Shown: positions 24,335 to 32,889, counted from the stretch's first letter. The stretch: DNA of 36,516 bases from JAWLHU01 sp041690255 (GCA_041690255.1 JAWLHU010000028.1:1-36516); one strand, 5' to 3'. A program made the numbers and translations. The notes: generated by a model not told the origin, from the sequence alone.

Positions 24335-24805
24335 TTAGTATGCGGGCGGGTCGATCCCCATCAATCGCAGGTAGAGGTAAATCTGCGCCCGATGATGCAG
24401 TTCATGGTTGAGGAGGTTCCCCATCAGCCAGTGGAGGGTGACGTCACTCCCCCTATGAGCGCCTCGGAAACCAGGCGGAATCGCTACTCGCTCCTGTAGC
24501 CGCTCCGCCGGCCACTCCTGGAGAAGCCCCTCGGTAACGGCCCTGGTCTCCGTCAGGTAGGCCAGGACTTGCTCCAGGTCAAGCAGTTCGCCCTTGCGGC
24601 GTGGCACGAAGTCGTGCCGGCCGAACACGCCCGCCTGGATCCACCAATCCTCACTCTGCCCAATGTGCCGCAGCCAGCCCATGATCGAGTGAACGCCGTT
24701 AGCCGGCTTCCACTCCAAGTGTTCAGGGGAGAGGTTCCTCACGGCCTGGATCGTGCCGGCCCGAACCTCACGGCGCCAGGGGAAGAAGTCTGCTGCGTTC
24801 AACAC
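24335..24805 (-). CDS. DinB-family protein
   Basis: About 156 residues forming the DinB/YfiT four-helix metal-binding fold. The metal histidines are the early His (SIMGWLRHIGQSEDWW) and the HxxxH pair in NLLNHELHHRAQIYLYLR; the C-terminus MGIDPP is also typical. Many members are thiol- or detox-related transferases, but no substrate is implied here. The start overlaps the stop of the sigma-54 activator: GTG at 24805 or TTG at 24802 both follow AGGAGG; a longer frame from 24910 would run through the activator and is unlikely. Coupled to the activator, so it may be its co-transcribed partner. Confidence 0.8.
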   Translation of the reverse strand: MLNAADFFPWRREVRAGTIQAVRNLSPEHLEWKPANGVHSIMGWLRHIGQSEDWWIQAGVFGRHDFVPRRKGELLDLEQVLAYLTETRAVTEGLLQEWPAERLQERVAIPPGFRGAHRGSDVTLHWLMGNLLNHELHHRAQIYLYLRLMGIDPPAY

Positions 24806-26226
24806 TCCGCCTCCTCTGCGTCCGGCTTGGTCAACCCCAGGATCTTGATCCGGTACTGCAGGGTCTGGCGAGGCAGGCCCAGTAACCGCGCTGCCTGGCT
24901 CAGGTTCCACCGGCAGTCGCGCAAGGTCCGCTCAACCGCCTCCCGCTCCAGGCTGGAGAGGGTCTGCCGGAGTTCGCGCGGGTCCACGGTCAGCGCCTGC
25001 GCCGGTGCGACCTCGGGCTCCGCCAACTCCTCGAGACTCCCCGCCGCTCGCTGCAGGTGAACGGGGAGGTCTGCAAGCGTAATCCCATCGCCTGTCGCCA
25101 TCTGCATGGCGGCTTCAAGCGCATGTTCGAGTTCCCGCACGTTGCCCGGCCAGGCGTAGGCCTGAAAGAAGCGCATGACCAGAGGGTCCAGCCGGCGATC
25201 GGCCAGATCCATCCGCTGGCTGTGCTCCGTCAGGAAGTGGTTAATCAGAATTGGTATGTCCGAACGCCGCTCCCGGAGTGGGGGCAGTTCAAGGTACACC
25301 ACGTTGATTCGGTAGTAGAGGTCCTGGCGCAGCCGGCGCTGTTCCACGGCCACCTGTGGATCCTCGTTGCTGGAAGCGATCACCCGGACATCCACGGAGC
25401 GCTCAGCGGTGTCGCCCACCCGGCGAATGCGGCCATCCTGCAAGACCCGCAGGAGCTTCGCCTGGAGTTCCAGGTTCATCGAGTTGACCTCGTCCAGGTA
25501 GATCGTGCCACCGTCGGCTAGTTCGAAGAGGCCGGGACGGTCCTCTGCCCCGGTGAACGATCCCTTCACCGTGCCAAAGAGAATCGACTCCAACAGACCT
25601 TCCGGCAACGCGGCGCAGTTCTGCGCCACCAGGGGCCGGGAACGCCGCTCACTGGCGTGATGAATGGCGTGAACGAGCAACTCCTTGCCCGTACCCGTCT
25701 CACCGTAGACTAGCACAGGGGAGTGACCACGGGCCGCCTTCAGAGCCCGCTCCTTGACCGCCCGCATCCGCGGGTGCTCGCCAACCAGGTCATCGATCGT
25801 ATAGCGCGCCTCATTAAGCGGCGTGGTCCGCCGGCGCCGCTTGCGGAGCAACTCCGCCTGGAGCCCGGCGACCCGCTCAGAGAGCTCCCTGACCCGGGTG
25901 ACATCCTTCGAAACCTCAATCGCCCCCACCATCGCCCCATTGTGCAGAATGGGGAATGTGGAATTGACCGTGGTCACCAGGGAACCCTTGTAGTTCGTGA
26001 AGGTCTGCTCCTGGTTCTGTATCGGCTGCCTAGTAGCCAGCACTTTCAATAACGTCGATGTCGCCTCGGTCAAGGAGGGGAAGACCTGGAGCAGATGCTT
26101 GCCGATAACCTCTTCCGGGGTCAGCCCATCGCTCTGCCCAGCCTGTGCGTTATATAGGACGGTCACCCCATCGCGATCGACGACATGTATCCCCTCGTCA
26201 ATAACGGCCATGAGGGCTTGCAGCAA
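24799..26226 (-). CDS. PAS-domain sigma-54-dependent transcriptional activator
   Basis: A 475-residue enhancer-binding protein. Residues about 1–115 form a PAS sensor (VIDEGIHVVDRDGVTVLYNA, VIGKHLLQVFPSL). Residues about 150–380 form the AAA+ domain: Walker A GETGTGKE, the sigma-54 contact loop GSFTGA (the usual form is GAFTGA), Walker B GGTIYLDEVNSM, and the arginine finger LRQDLYYRINVV. The C-terminus is a Fis-type HTH (CRWNLSQAARLLGLPRQTLQ). This architecture is seen in RocR-like regulators of amino-acid catabolism. The start is ambiguous: TTG at 26226 has AAGGAG only 3 bases away, while AGAGGAGG lies further up before non-standard codons. It is the likely activator of the kdd–kam sigma-54 promoter (inference). 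Confidence 0.92.
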   Translation of the reverse strand: MLQALMAVIDEGIHVVDRDGVTVLYNAQAGQSDGLTPEEVIGKHLLQVFPSLTEATSTLLKVLATRQPIQNQEQTFTNYKGSLVTTVNSTFPILHNGAMVGAIEVSKDVTRVRELSERVAGLQAELLRKRRRRTTPLNEARYTIDDLVGEHPRMRAVKERALKAARGHSPVLVYGETGTGKELLVHAIHHASERRSRPLVAQNCAALPEGLLESILFGTVKGSFTGAEDRPGLFELADGGTIYLDEVNSMNLELQAKLLRVLQDGRIRRVGDTAERSVDVRVIASSNEDPQVAVEQRRLRQDLYYRINVVYLELPPLRERRSDIPILINHFLTEHSQRMDLADRRLDPLVMRFFQAYAWPGNVRELEHALEAAMQMATGDGITLADLPVHLQRAAGSLEELAEPEVAPAQALTVDPRELRQTLSSLEREAVERTLRDCRWNLSQAARLLGLPRQTLQYRIKILGLTKPDAEEAEC

Positions 26227-26270
26227 AGGCTCCTTCAGAATAACGGCGGCTCCCTCCTCTGTTCCAGCCT

Positions 26271-27074
26271 CTACAGCGGGTCTTCGGTCTCGTCCATCAG
26301 GGTGGCCAGGGCGGTGCGAATTGCCGGGATCATCGCCTCCGTGGACTCTCGACCGGTCCGTACAATCTCCTCGGCCCGTTCCAGTTCCATGACACTGAAA
26401 TCATTCAGATCTGGCCTGACGATCACATCAGCGTCGTGCAGTGCCCTCTCAATATGAGGACGCTGGACGAGTGCCAGACTGTACAGCATGATATGTAGCA
26501 GGTTCTTCGGGGGCCTGGACTGCCGCCGCGGCTGGTTTAACTCCACCCCAATCACCAGGTCCGCACCCATGCGGCGGACAACGGTGGATGGCACCGGATG
26601 CGTCAAACCGCCATCAACCAGGGTATGCTGGCCCACCCGGACCGGCAGGAAGATACCCGGAAAGGCACAGCTTGCCCGCACGGCGGTGGAGACCCGCCCC
26701 GAGTTCAGCAGGACCTCTTGCCCGGTCAGCAGGTCAGTCGCCACGGCGGTGAACGGAGTCTCCAGGTCTCGAAACTGCAAATCCCCAACTTGCCCCACTA
26801 TGAAACGTTCGAGTCCCGTAGCATCTAGCAAGCCGTCGCGGCGGAGGCGCAATTTGACTAGCGCCCGCCAGTTCATCTGCTCCACCACACGCTCCATGAG
26901 CCAGGGGTCTAGGCCCGCACAGAACATCGCACCTACCAGGCTCCCGGCTGAGGTTCCTGCAACGAGATCGATGGGGATCTGATTGGATAAGAGGGCCTGA
27001 AGGACACCGATATGGGCGATCCCCCTGGCGAAGCCGCCTCCTAGTGCGAGGCCAACCTTCACCTTTGGTTTCAC
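26271..27074 (-). CDS. Patatin-like phospholipase (RssA/NTE family)
   Basis: A 267-residue acyl hydrolase. The oxyanion-hole block is LALGGGFARGIAHIGVL, the nucleophile elbow GxSxG is GTSAGS (Ser about 44), and the catalytic Asp sits in VDGGLTHPVP. The protein has the usual length for cytoplasmic or membrane-associated RssA-type enzymes and lacks a cyclic-nucleotide domain. GTG start with GGAGGAGG at 6 bases. It is the first gene of a probable three-gene unit with the sigma-54 activator and the DinB gene; a link between lipid hydrolysis and the activator is not apparent. Confidence 0.88.
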   Translation of the reverse strand: MKPKVKVGLALGGGFARGIAHIGVLQALLSNQIPIDLVAGTSAGSLVGAMFCAGLDPWLMERVVEQMNWRALVKLRLRRDGLLDATGLERFIVGQVGDLQFRDLETPFTAVATDLLTGQEVLLNSGRVSTAVRASCAFPGIFLPVRVGQHTLVDGGLTHPVPSTVVRRMGADLVIGVELNQPRRQSRPPKNLLHIMLYSLALVQRPHIERALHDADVIVRPDLNDFSVMELERAEEIVRTGRESTEAMIPAIRTALATLMDETEDPL

Positions 27075-27173
27075 GCCTGTCCTCCTCCCATCTGGTACTC
27101 ACTCTCTTCGACATGGGGGGACCAAAATCCTGGAAATCATGCAAGTGCACCATGACCACGTATCAGCCTATGC

Positions 27174-27201
27174 AAAAAGCAGGGGTCTTGGCGACCCCTG
27201 C
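27174..27201 (-). terminator. Terminator of the ECF sigma/anti-sigma operon
   Basis: A perfect 9-bp stem GCAGGGGTC/GACCCCTGC with a 5-base loop, followed by five T residues on the minus strand, 16 bases after the anti-sigma stop. Confidence 0.92.
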
Positions 27202-27216
27202 CGATCCTTCTCACTG

Positions 27217-28008
27217 TCAGTTGGTGAACGCAACCTGCCACGGTCCCCTTGTTCCACCGTCCCTCAACTCAAGGCTGGGAACAGTGAGAGTCAGCGATGC
27301 CCCCGCAGGTACGGCGTCAAAGTAGGCGACAAACCGAATCTCATCATCTTTCTGGTCGGCGGTGTAGCTTTGAAGCGCCACAGGCCCGTCTGGGCTGGTC
27401 AGCCGCGGGATCAGGCTAAGCTCGTCCTTGCCAAGGACCAGGCCCTCTCCAGCAACCGAGTACTGCACCCGCAGCAGTTTCTCATCGGTCGATACCCGCA
27501 CAACGGTCAGTGTCGCATCTTCCTGGACGGCGGTCACATTCAGGTCGACTGTCCGAGTGGGTTTGAAGAGAGCAGCGGAGACCGGCTTCTGCGGATCGAC
27601 CTGGAAGTCCAGTTCTGGGGAGGCAAGTTGGGCTGCAATCGCACCCAGCAGGGGGACCGAGGCCACCTTGTGGGCAATGTCAGGATTCGTGGCAACCGCC
27701 ACAAGAAAGACCGCAGCAACGGTTGCAACAACACCGACCAACGCCGGCCAGCGCTGCCACCACGGACGGCCGCTCGCTTCCCGCAGGTTCAGTTCAATTC
27801 GTTCGGCAATGTCCGGCGGGCAGACACCCTGGTCCACCCAGTCCTTCAGCCCTTTGGTGAGTAGTTCGCTCGTTTCTTTCATAAGGGCGGCCTCCTCTGC
27901 GCAGGCCTCGCACGTGGAAAGATGAGCTTCTATAGCGGCGCGCTCCTGCGGCGAGAGCGAACCCGCCTGGTATGCGACCAGGTCCCGTTGAATCTGCTCG
28001 CACTGCAT
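27217..28008 (-). CDS. Zinc-finger anti-sigma factor
   Basis: A 263-residue membrane protein. The N-terminus carries an HxxxCxxC zinc anti-sigma motif (AHLSTCEACAEE) preceded by CEQIQ, which would bind and hold the ECF sigma factor encoded just upstream. A transmembrane helix lies at about 86–105 (PALVGVVATVAAVFLVAVAT). The outside 155 residues resemble DUF4179-type extracytoplasmic sensor domains and are beta-rich (VDLNVTAVQEDATLTVVRVS). Its ATG overlaps the sigma stop by one base (TAATG), a typical sigma/anti-sigma coupling. Confidence 0.88.
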   Translation of the reverse strand: MQCEQIQRDLVAYQAGSLSPQERAAIEAHLSTCEACAEEAALMKETSELLTKGLKDWVDQGVCPPDIAERIELNLREASGRPWWQRWPALVGVVATVAAVFLVAVATNPDIAHKVASVPLLGAIAAQLASPELDFQVDPQKPVSAALFKPTRTVDLNVTAVQEDATLTVVRVSTDEKLLRVQYSVAGEGLVLGKDELSLIPRLTSPDGPVALQSYTADQKDDEIRFVAYFDAVPAGASLTLTVPSLELRDGGTRGPWQVAFTN

Positions 28009-28517
28009 TACACGGCGCCCCTCCTTTCCGTTCCTCCGGCGTGCAATCGGTTCCGTAGTTGCTTGAGTGCGCTGTGTAGCCGGGATTTCACGGTCCCCAA
28101 CGGGATGTCCAGGGCAGCGGCGATCTCCTCAAGTTGCATGTCGTTCAGGAAGCGAAGGACCACCACGGCCCGATAGCGCTCATCCAGGCTCCGAACAGCA
28201 TCCCAGACGTCGCCCTCCATCGGTAGATCGATCTCGGTGGAGCCGTGCTCATGTAGATCCTCCGGCCGTTCGACCGGGATCACTTTCATCCGCTTTCGGA
28301 GGATCTGGGTACAGGTGTTTACCAGGATGCGCCGCATCCAGGCGGGGAAGGCTACCTCGCCGCCCTTCAGTTGGTGAAACGCCCGGTAGGCACGAATGGT
28401 CGCCTCCTGGAGCGCGTCGCCGGCGTCAGCCTCGTTCCCGAGGATGGCCCAGGCCGTCCGGAATAGCCTGTTCTGCTCGGGTTTGTAAAGGGCGAAGAAG
28501 CGTTCCTCTAAGGTCAC
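28008..28517 (-). CDS. ECF-type RNA polymerase sigma factor
   Basis: A 169-residue group 4 sigma factor. Region 2 (residues about 10–75) binds core and the -10 element (RTAWAILGNEADAGDALQEA, FPAWMRRILVNTCTQILRKR). Region 4 (about 115–165) is a HTH for the -35 element (LEEIAAALDIPLGTVKSRLH). GTG start with GAGGAGGG at about 6–9 bases. It pairs with the membrane anti-sigma factor downstream, so it should respond to an envelope signal. ECF operons usually autoregulate, but I could not identify a convincing autoregulatory promoter in 28518–28676. Confidence 0.93.
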   Translation of the reverse strand: MTLEERFFALYKPEQNRLFRTAWAILGNEADAGDALQEATIRAYRAFHQLKGGEVAFPAWMRRILVNTCTQILRKRMKVIPVERPEDLHEHGSTEIDLPMEGDVWDAVRSLDERYRAVVVLRFLNDMQLEEIAAALDIPLGTVKSRLHSALKQLRNRLHAGGTERRGAV

Positions 28518-28676
28518 GATGATTCCCTCCTCAGCGGCGTCGTCGCCCCCTTTGCCGATCGCCTCACCCTAATGAGCGCGCCTGGGCAACATAGAGTTCG
28601 CGAGGCCGTGAAAAAAATGATGCCTCTTCTCAACCAATACCCCATAGGGTAAGATAACCATTGAGGTGATGTCCAC

Positions 28677-29105
28677 ATGAAGGAAGCACTTGTCTCCTGG
28701 ACCGGCGGCATGTCTTTCAACGCTCACCTGAACTCCGGTCACAATGTGCTCATGGACGCTCGCGCCGAGGTCGGCGGCGAGGATAAGGGCCCCCGCCCTT
28801 CGGAGTTGCTTCTGGCAGCGTTGGGTGGCTGCACAGGCATGGATGTGGTTTCAATCCTACGCAAAATGCGGATGGAGTTCGACAAGCTCGAGGTGGCGAT
28901 CGAAGCGGATGAGGCGCCGGAACATCCGAAGGCCTTCACCGACTTCCGCATGGTCTACCGGATTGAGGGGGCCGACATTGACCCCGAGAAGGTGAAAAAG
29001 GCGGTCCAGCTCTCCGAGGAGAAGTACTGTGTGGTCGCCGGCCTCTTTCGCCATGGCTCGAAGATGGCCTACCGGATCGAGATCAACGGGGAACCGCTGG
29101 CGTAA
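28677..29105 (+). CDS. OsmC/Ohr-family peroxiredoxin-like protein
   Basis: A 142-residue protein of the OsmC superfamily (YhfA-like branch). The two redox cysteines are in LLAALGGCTGMDVVSILRKM and LSEEKYCVVAGLF, in the standard spacing. Family members reduce organic hydroperoxides using dithiol partners. ATG with GAGGTGAT at 6 bases. A candidate plus-strand -10 (TAAGAT or GATAAC near 28651–28660) lies in the shared gap with the divergent ECF operon. Monocistronic, with a strong terminator behind. Confidence 0.92.
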   Translation: MKEALVSWTGGMSFNAHLNSGHNVLMDARAEVGGEDKGPRPSELLLAALGGCTGMDVVSILRKMRMEFDKLEVAIEADEAPEHPKAFTDFRMVYRIEGADIDPEKVKKAVQLSEEKYCVVAGLFRHGSKMAYRIEINGEPLA

Positions 29106-29114
29106 GGTGCATAG

Positions 29115-29147
29115 AAAAGAGCCTGCTCGCTGGGAGCGGGCTCTTTT
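29115..29147. terminator. Terminator after the osmC-like gene
   Basis: AAAAGAGCC-T-GCTC pairs with GAGC-G-GGCTCTTTT around a short loop. It works for the plus-strand osmC gene and, with its A-rich left arm, for the minus-strand argS/XapX unit. Confidence 0.9.
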
Positions 29148-29161
29148 GCTATTTTAGCACG

Positions 29162-29326
29162 CTATCGCTTTGCGAGCCAGTAACCCAGCGCAATGCCCAC
29201 AATGCCCAGAATGCCGGCTATCGTGGGCGGCGCAGGTACCGGGAGCTTCAACTTGCCAAAGAGGAAGCCCGCCAGGCCTCCTGCCAGCAGGGCAAACACC
29301 CACTCCTTGAGGGTCTCTGTCGTCAA
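29162..29326 (-). CDS. XapX-domain small membrane protein
   Basis: A 54-residue protein too short for most ORF cut-offs. It has two hydrophobic helices (VFALLAGGLAGFLFG and IAGILGIVGIALGYWLA) joined by the signature LKLPVPAPPT, the hallmark of the XapX (DUF1427) family. The start is a TTG at 29326, eight bases after the argS stop; the ribosome site (GATGTGAT) is weak, so translation probably depends on coupling to argS. Function unknown in the family; it probably sits in the cytoplasmic membrane. Confidence 0.8.
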   Translation of the reverse strand: MTTETLKEWVFALLAGGLAGFLFGKLKLPVPAPPTIAGILGIVGIALGYWLAKR

Positions 29327-29333
29327 AGGTGAA

Positions 29334-31010
29334 TCACATCCGTTCTGGGGCAGAGACCCCCAGCATGGTCAGGGCATTCCGGAGGACGACGCGGGTTGCA
29401 TCGACCAGCACCAGGCGCGCCTGGGTTAGCGCGGTGTCCTCGGTTACTACTCGGCACTTGGTGTAGAAGGCGTGGAAGAGGGTGGCCAGGTCGTTCAGAT
29501 AACGGGTCAACCGGTGCGCCTCGCGGGCATCGGCGGCACCGATCAGTTCCTCTGGGAAGTCGGCCAACTTCCTCATGAGATCGGCCTCAACCTCTTCGTT
29601 GAGTAGCGAGAGTTGCGCCTGTCCTGCAGGTAAAACCTTGTGCCCCTGCTCCTCTGCCTGCCGCAGGATCGAGCAGATCCGGGCGTGTGCATACTGCACA
29701 TAGAAGACCGGGTTATCGCTGGACTTCAGGTTGGCCAGGTCCAGATCGAAATCCATGTGAGCATCCAGGCTGCGGGTAAGGAAAAAGAACCGGGCGGCAT
29801 CTACCGGTACCTGATCGAACAGGTCCTCCATAAGGACGAAGTTGCCCTTCCGCTTGGACATGCGGAACTCCTGGCCGTCCTTAAAGAGCCGGACGATCTG
29901 GGTGAAGAGGATCTCCAGGGACTCCTTGGAGTGGCCCAGGCACTCGACCATCGCCTTCATGCGACCCAGATAGCCGTGGTGGTCCTGACCGAGCACGTCG
30001 ATCAGCACCTCATAACCACGGTCGTACTTGTCCATGTGGTAGCAGGCGTCCGCGGCAAAGTAAGTATACTCCCCGTCAGACTTGACCAGAACCCGGTCCT
30101 TGTCATCACCGTACTTAGTAGTCTTCATCCAAATGGCCCCGTCCTGCTCGTAGGCCTCACCAGCGTCGAGCAGGCGCTGCACCAACTCGGCGGGTTTGCC
30201 TGCGTCGCGCAGGGAGCGCTCACTGAACCAGCGGTCGAAGACGACGCCGTAGCTGGCGAGGACCTCTTCCTGGCCCTTACGGAAGTACTCGGGACCCCAC
30301 TTCTCCAGGAAGGCGAGCCGCTGTTCGTCTGGCTTTGTGAGGAAATCCGGGTCCTGCTCCAGCAGCGCTCGGGCGGCATCAATGACGTACTCGCCTGGAT
30401 AGCCCCCCTCGGGGATCTCAATGGTGGCGCCACGCAACTCCTGGGCGCGCAGATCGATCGTGCGGGCAAGCATGCGGACCTGATTGCCTGCATCGTTCAC
30501 GTAAAACTCGCTGTTGCACTGGTAACCGGCGGCATTCAGCACCCGGGCGAGGGTGGAGCCGTAGGCACCAGAACGGGCCTGTACCAGGACCATAGGGCCG
30601 GTCGGATTGGCTGAGACATACTCCAGCAGGATTCGCTTGCCCTGGCCGTGCTCGCTCTTGCCAAACCTCTCGCCCTCGTCCTGAACCGCGCTCAGAACCT
30701 GGTGAATCCAGCCGAATTTCAGCTTCAGGTTAATGAAGCCAGGGCCAGCGATCTCGGTAGATTCGATCCAGGTCCCCTGGGTGTTCAGGTGGCGGAGAAT
30801 CGTCTCGGCCAGGACCCGGGGCGGCTTCTTCTCCTGGCGGGTCATGATCATGGCCAGGTTTGTGGCAAAGTCGCCATGGGACCTGTCCTTGGGGACTTCG
30901 AGGATCACAGCGGGGGCAGGGCCGGTCAGTTCGCCGGCTGCTACCGCCTGATTGACAGCTTGCGTGAACGCCTGGCGGATCTCGCTACGGACCTGTTCAA
31001 TGACGCGCAC
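29334..31010 (-). CDS. argS: Arginyl-tRNA synthetase with an atypical HIGH motif
   Basis: A 558-residue class I synthetase charging tRNA-Arg, normal length. The N-terminal Add-1 domain precedes EYVSANPTGPMVLVQARSGA, where most ArgRS have NPTGPLHVGHARG: both HIGH histidines are replaced (VLVQ). The KMSKS region is FRMSKRKGNFV and is intact. The DALR anticodon-binding domain (NPVFYVQYAHARICSILRQA onward) is complete and ends in TMLGVSAPERM. GTG start with AAGGAGG at 9 bases. It lies 21 bases after speB and precedes the XapX ORF. The otherwise complete protein argues for a functional variant, not decay; sequencing error cannot explain several coordinated changes. Confidence 0.93.
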   Translation of the reverse strand: MRVIEQVRSEIRQAFTQAVNQAVAAGELTGPAPAVILEVPKDRSHGDFATNLAMIMTRQEKKPPRVLAETILRHLNTQGTWIESTEIAGPGFINLKLKFGWIHQVLSAVQDEGERFGKSEHGQGKRILLEYVSANPTGPMVLVQARSGAYGSTLARVLNAAGYQCNSEFYVNDAGNQVRMLARTIDLRAQELRGATIEIPEGGYPGEYVIDAARALLEQDPDFLTKPDEQRLAFLEKWGPEYFRKGQEEVLASYGVVFDRWFSERSLRDAGKPAELVQRLLDAGEAYEQDGAIWMKTTKYGDDKDRVLVKSDGEYTYFAADACYHMDKYDRGYEVLIDVLGQDHHGYLGRMKAMVECLGHSKESLEILFTQIVRLFKDGQEFRMSKRKGNFVLMEDLFDQVPVDAARFFFLTRSLDAHMDFDLDLANLKSSDNPVFYVQYAHARICSILRQAEEQGHKVLPAGQAQLSLLNEEVEADLMRKLADFPEELIGAADAREAHRLTRYLNDLATLFHAFYTKCRVVTEDTALTQARLVLVDATRVVLRNALTMLGVSAPERM

Positions 31011-31031
31011 AGATTTCCGCCTCCTTGGCTG

Positions 31032-31913
31032 TTAGCCGAACGCCAGAATGGCCTCCCGAATCAACTTGGCGCCGAGCACGGGGGTCCGGTCGGTGTGGTC
31101 CAGACCGGGAGCAACCTCAACCACATCGAATCCGACCACGTTCAGGCCGGCCATGGCGAGGATCGCATCGATCATCTCCTTGCTGGAGATACCGCCAGGC
31201 TCTGGAGTGCCGGTACCGGGGGCGAAGGCAGGGTCCATCACATCAATATCGATGGTGATATAGACCGGCCGGTTGCCGAGGGTCGGAATGACCTCCTTGA
31301 GCGGCCGGAGCACTTCGTGGGGGAAGAGGTTGCACTGAATGGAGCCGATCTGGTACTCCTCGGCCGTCCCGCTGCGAATGCCGAACTGGTAGAGGTTCTT
31401 GGCCGGCATGAAATCCAGGCAGCGTTTCATAACCGCGGCGTGGGAGTACTGGTTGCCCAAATAATCCTCCCGCAGGTCGGCGTGGGCGTCGAACTGGAGC
31501 AGAACCAGGTCATTGCCGTACTTCTCGTAGGCCGCCTGGACGCAGGGGAGTGTAACCAGGTGCTCGCCGCCCATCATGATCGACAGCTTACCATCATCAT
31601 TCAGCTTCTTGGCGACCTGATAGGCCCGATCAAGGGTGGATTTGGCGTCACCAAAAATCACGGCAATGTCGCCCAGGTCGAAGAACGTCTTGTCGGCCAG
31701 GCTTTTGAGGGAGTGGTAGCTGAACTCCTCCACGCCATAGCTGGCCTCCCGGATCCGGCCAGGGCCAAATCGGGTCCCGGGGCGGTACGAGGTGGTGAAA
31801 TCCTGACCGATGCCCCAGAGAACGACCTTTGAGCCTTCGTAGTCGTCCGATGCCGCCATGAAGTCGGAGAGCCGCTCAATGTGTGGGAAACCGGCGAAGT
31901 TAAGACCACCCAT
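31032..31913 (-). CDS. speB: Agmatinase (ureohydrolase)
   Basis: A 293-residue binuclear-manganese ureohydrolase that splits agmatine into putrescine and urea. Metal ligands are visible: His in GGEH, the DAHAD motif (LLQFDAHADLRED), and DIDVMDP near the C-terminus. The segment SYRPGTRFGPGRIREASYGV is typical of agmatinases. It starts two bases after the speE stop; GGAGG lies 13 bases before the ATG, so coupling to speE is likely. With speE it covers agmatine to spermidine; arginine decarboxylase and SAM decarboxylase are not in the window. Arginase is less likely given the partner gene. Confidence 0.92.
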   Translation of the reverse strand: MGGLNFAGFPHIERLSDFMAASDDYEGSKVVLWGIGQDFTTSYRPGTRFGPGRIREASYGVEEFSYHSLKSLADKTFFDLGDIAVIFGDAKSTLDRAYQVAKKLNDDGKLSIMMGGEHLVTLPCVQAAYEKYGNDLVLLQFDAHADLREDYLGNQYSHAAVMKRCLDFMPAKNLYQFGIRSGTAEEYQIGSIQCNLFPHEVLRPLKEVIPTLGNRPVYITIDIDVMDPAFAPGTGTPEPGGISSKEMIDAILAMAGLNVVGFDVVEVAPGLDHTDRTPVLGAKLIREAILAFG

Positions 31914-31915
31914 GG

Positions 31916-32761
31916 CTACTTTCCAGCCTCCTCGGTGATCTGCTGCACGAAGCGGGGGAGCTGGAAGGCGGCGTGGTGTAGCGAGGGGGTGTAGTACTTG
32001 GTCGGCATGTCGCCAAACCGGGCCTCAGGCTCCGCCATGAGCGGATCATGGACCTTCGAGCCGAGGGTGAACGACCAGAGACCGGTCGGGTAGGTTGGCA
32101 CGGCGCAGGTGTACAGACGGGTGATTGGGAAGGACTTGCTGATCCCACCGAAGGCCCGCTGAATCACGTGGGCGTTGGTCCAGGGCGACTCGGTCTGGGC
32201 GACCATCACGCCGTTGCCAGTGAGGCACTTATAGACGTTCGCGTAAAACTCGGCGGTGAAGAGCCCCTCGCCCGGGCCGATCGGCTCCGACGAGTCGATA
32301 ATGATCACGTCGTACTCGGCCTGGCGGTCCTGCACCCACTTAATGCCGTCCTCCACGTGGACGTGCACCTTGGGGTTACCGGTCAGCGCCACCGAGATCT
32401 GCGGAAAGAACTGCTTGGAGGTTTCGATCACGCGGCCATCGATCTCCACCAGGTCGACATGCTCCACGCCGGGATGCTTCACGACCTCGCGGACCATGCC
32501 GCCATCACCCCCGCCGATCACCAGGACCCGCTTGGGGTCCGGATGGGTGAAGAGCGGTACATGGGCACCCATCTCGTGATAGACGAATTCGTCGACATCG
32601 TTCGTCTGAAAGAAGCCATCAAGCGCCAGCAGACGGCCCCACTGCTGGGTTTCTACGATCGTGAGCTCCTGGAAGTCGGTCTGCTCATGGTGAAGCGTCT
32701 TCGTCACACGGACGGAAAGGCGCTGATTCTCGGTCTGCTGTTCGGTCAAGTAAAGTTCCAC
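31916..32761 (-). CDS. speE: Spermidine synthase
   Basis: A 281-residue aminopropyltransferase making spermidine from putrescine and decarboxylated SAM. The cofactor site is VLVIGGGDGGMVREVVKHPG, and the substrate-binding aspartates are in DVIIIDSSEPIGPGEGLF. The small N-terminal beta domain (QTDFQELTIVETQQWGRLLA) is complete. GTG start with AAAGGAG at about 10 bases. First gene of speE–speB–argS, with a strong promoter at 32815–32843. Confidence 0.95.
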   Translation of the reverse strand: MELYLTEQQTENQRLSVRVTKTLHHEQTDFQELTIVETQQWGRLLALDGFFQTNDVDEFVYHEMGAHVPLFTHPDPKRVLVIGGGDGGMVREVVKHPGVEHVDLVEIDGRVIETSKQFFPQISVALTGNPKVHVHVEDGIKWVQDRQAEYDVIIIDSSEPIGPGEGLFTAEFYANVYKCLTGNGVMVAQTESPWTNAHVIQRAFGGISKSFPITRLYTCAVPTYPTGLWSFTLGSKVHDPLMAEPEARFGDMPTKYYTPSLHHAAFQLPRFVQQITEEAGK

Positions 32762-32814
32762 GGGGCTCGGGCTCCTTTCAGTCTCTGGTCTCTGCCGTGG
32801 TCAAGCACCGTCAA

Positions 32815-32843
32815 ATTATAGCACAACGCCACCCTTGGGGCAA
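32815..32843 (-). promoter_or_regulatory. Sigma-A promoter of speE–speB–argS
   Basis: On the minus strand -35 TTGCCC (32838–32843) and a perfect -10 TATAAT (32815–32820) are spaced by 17 bases. The start would be near 32808, about 47 bases before the speE GTG. It is divergent from the T-box promoter. Confidence 0.75.
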
Positions 32844-32853
32844 AATATCCCTC

Positions 32854-32883
32854 TTGACATGTTGGGAGTTTCGGGCGTATTAT
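32854..32883 (+). promoter_or_regulatory. Sigma-A promoter of the T-box–aspS unit
   Basis: Perfect -35 TTGACA (32854–32859), an 18-base spacer and -10 TATTAT (32878–32883). Transcription would start near 32890, immediately before the T-box leader. Confidence 0.8.
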
Positions 32884-32889
32884 TCGATG

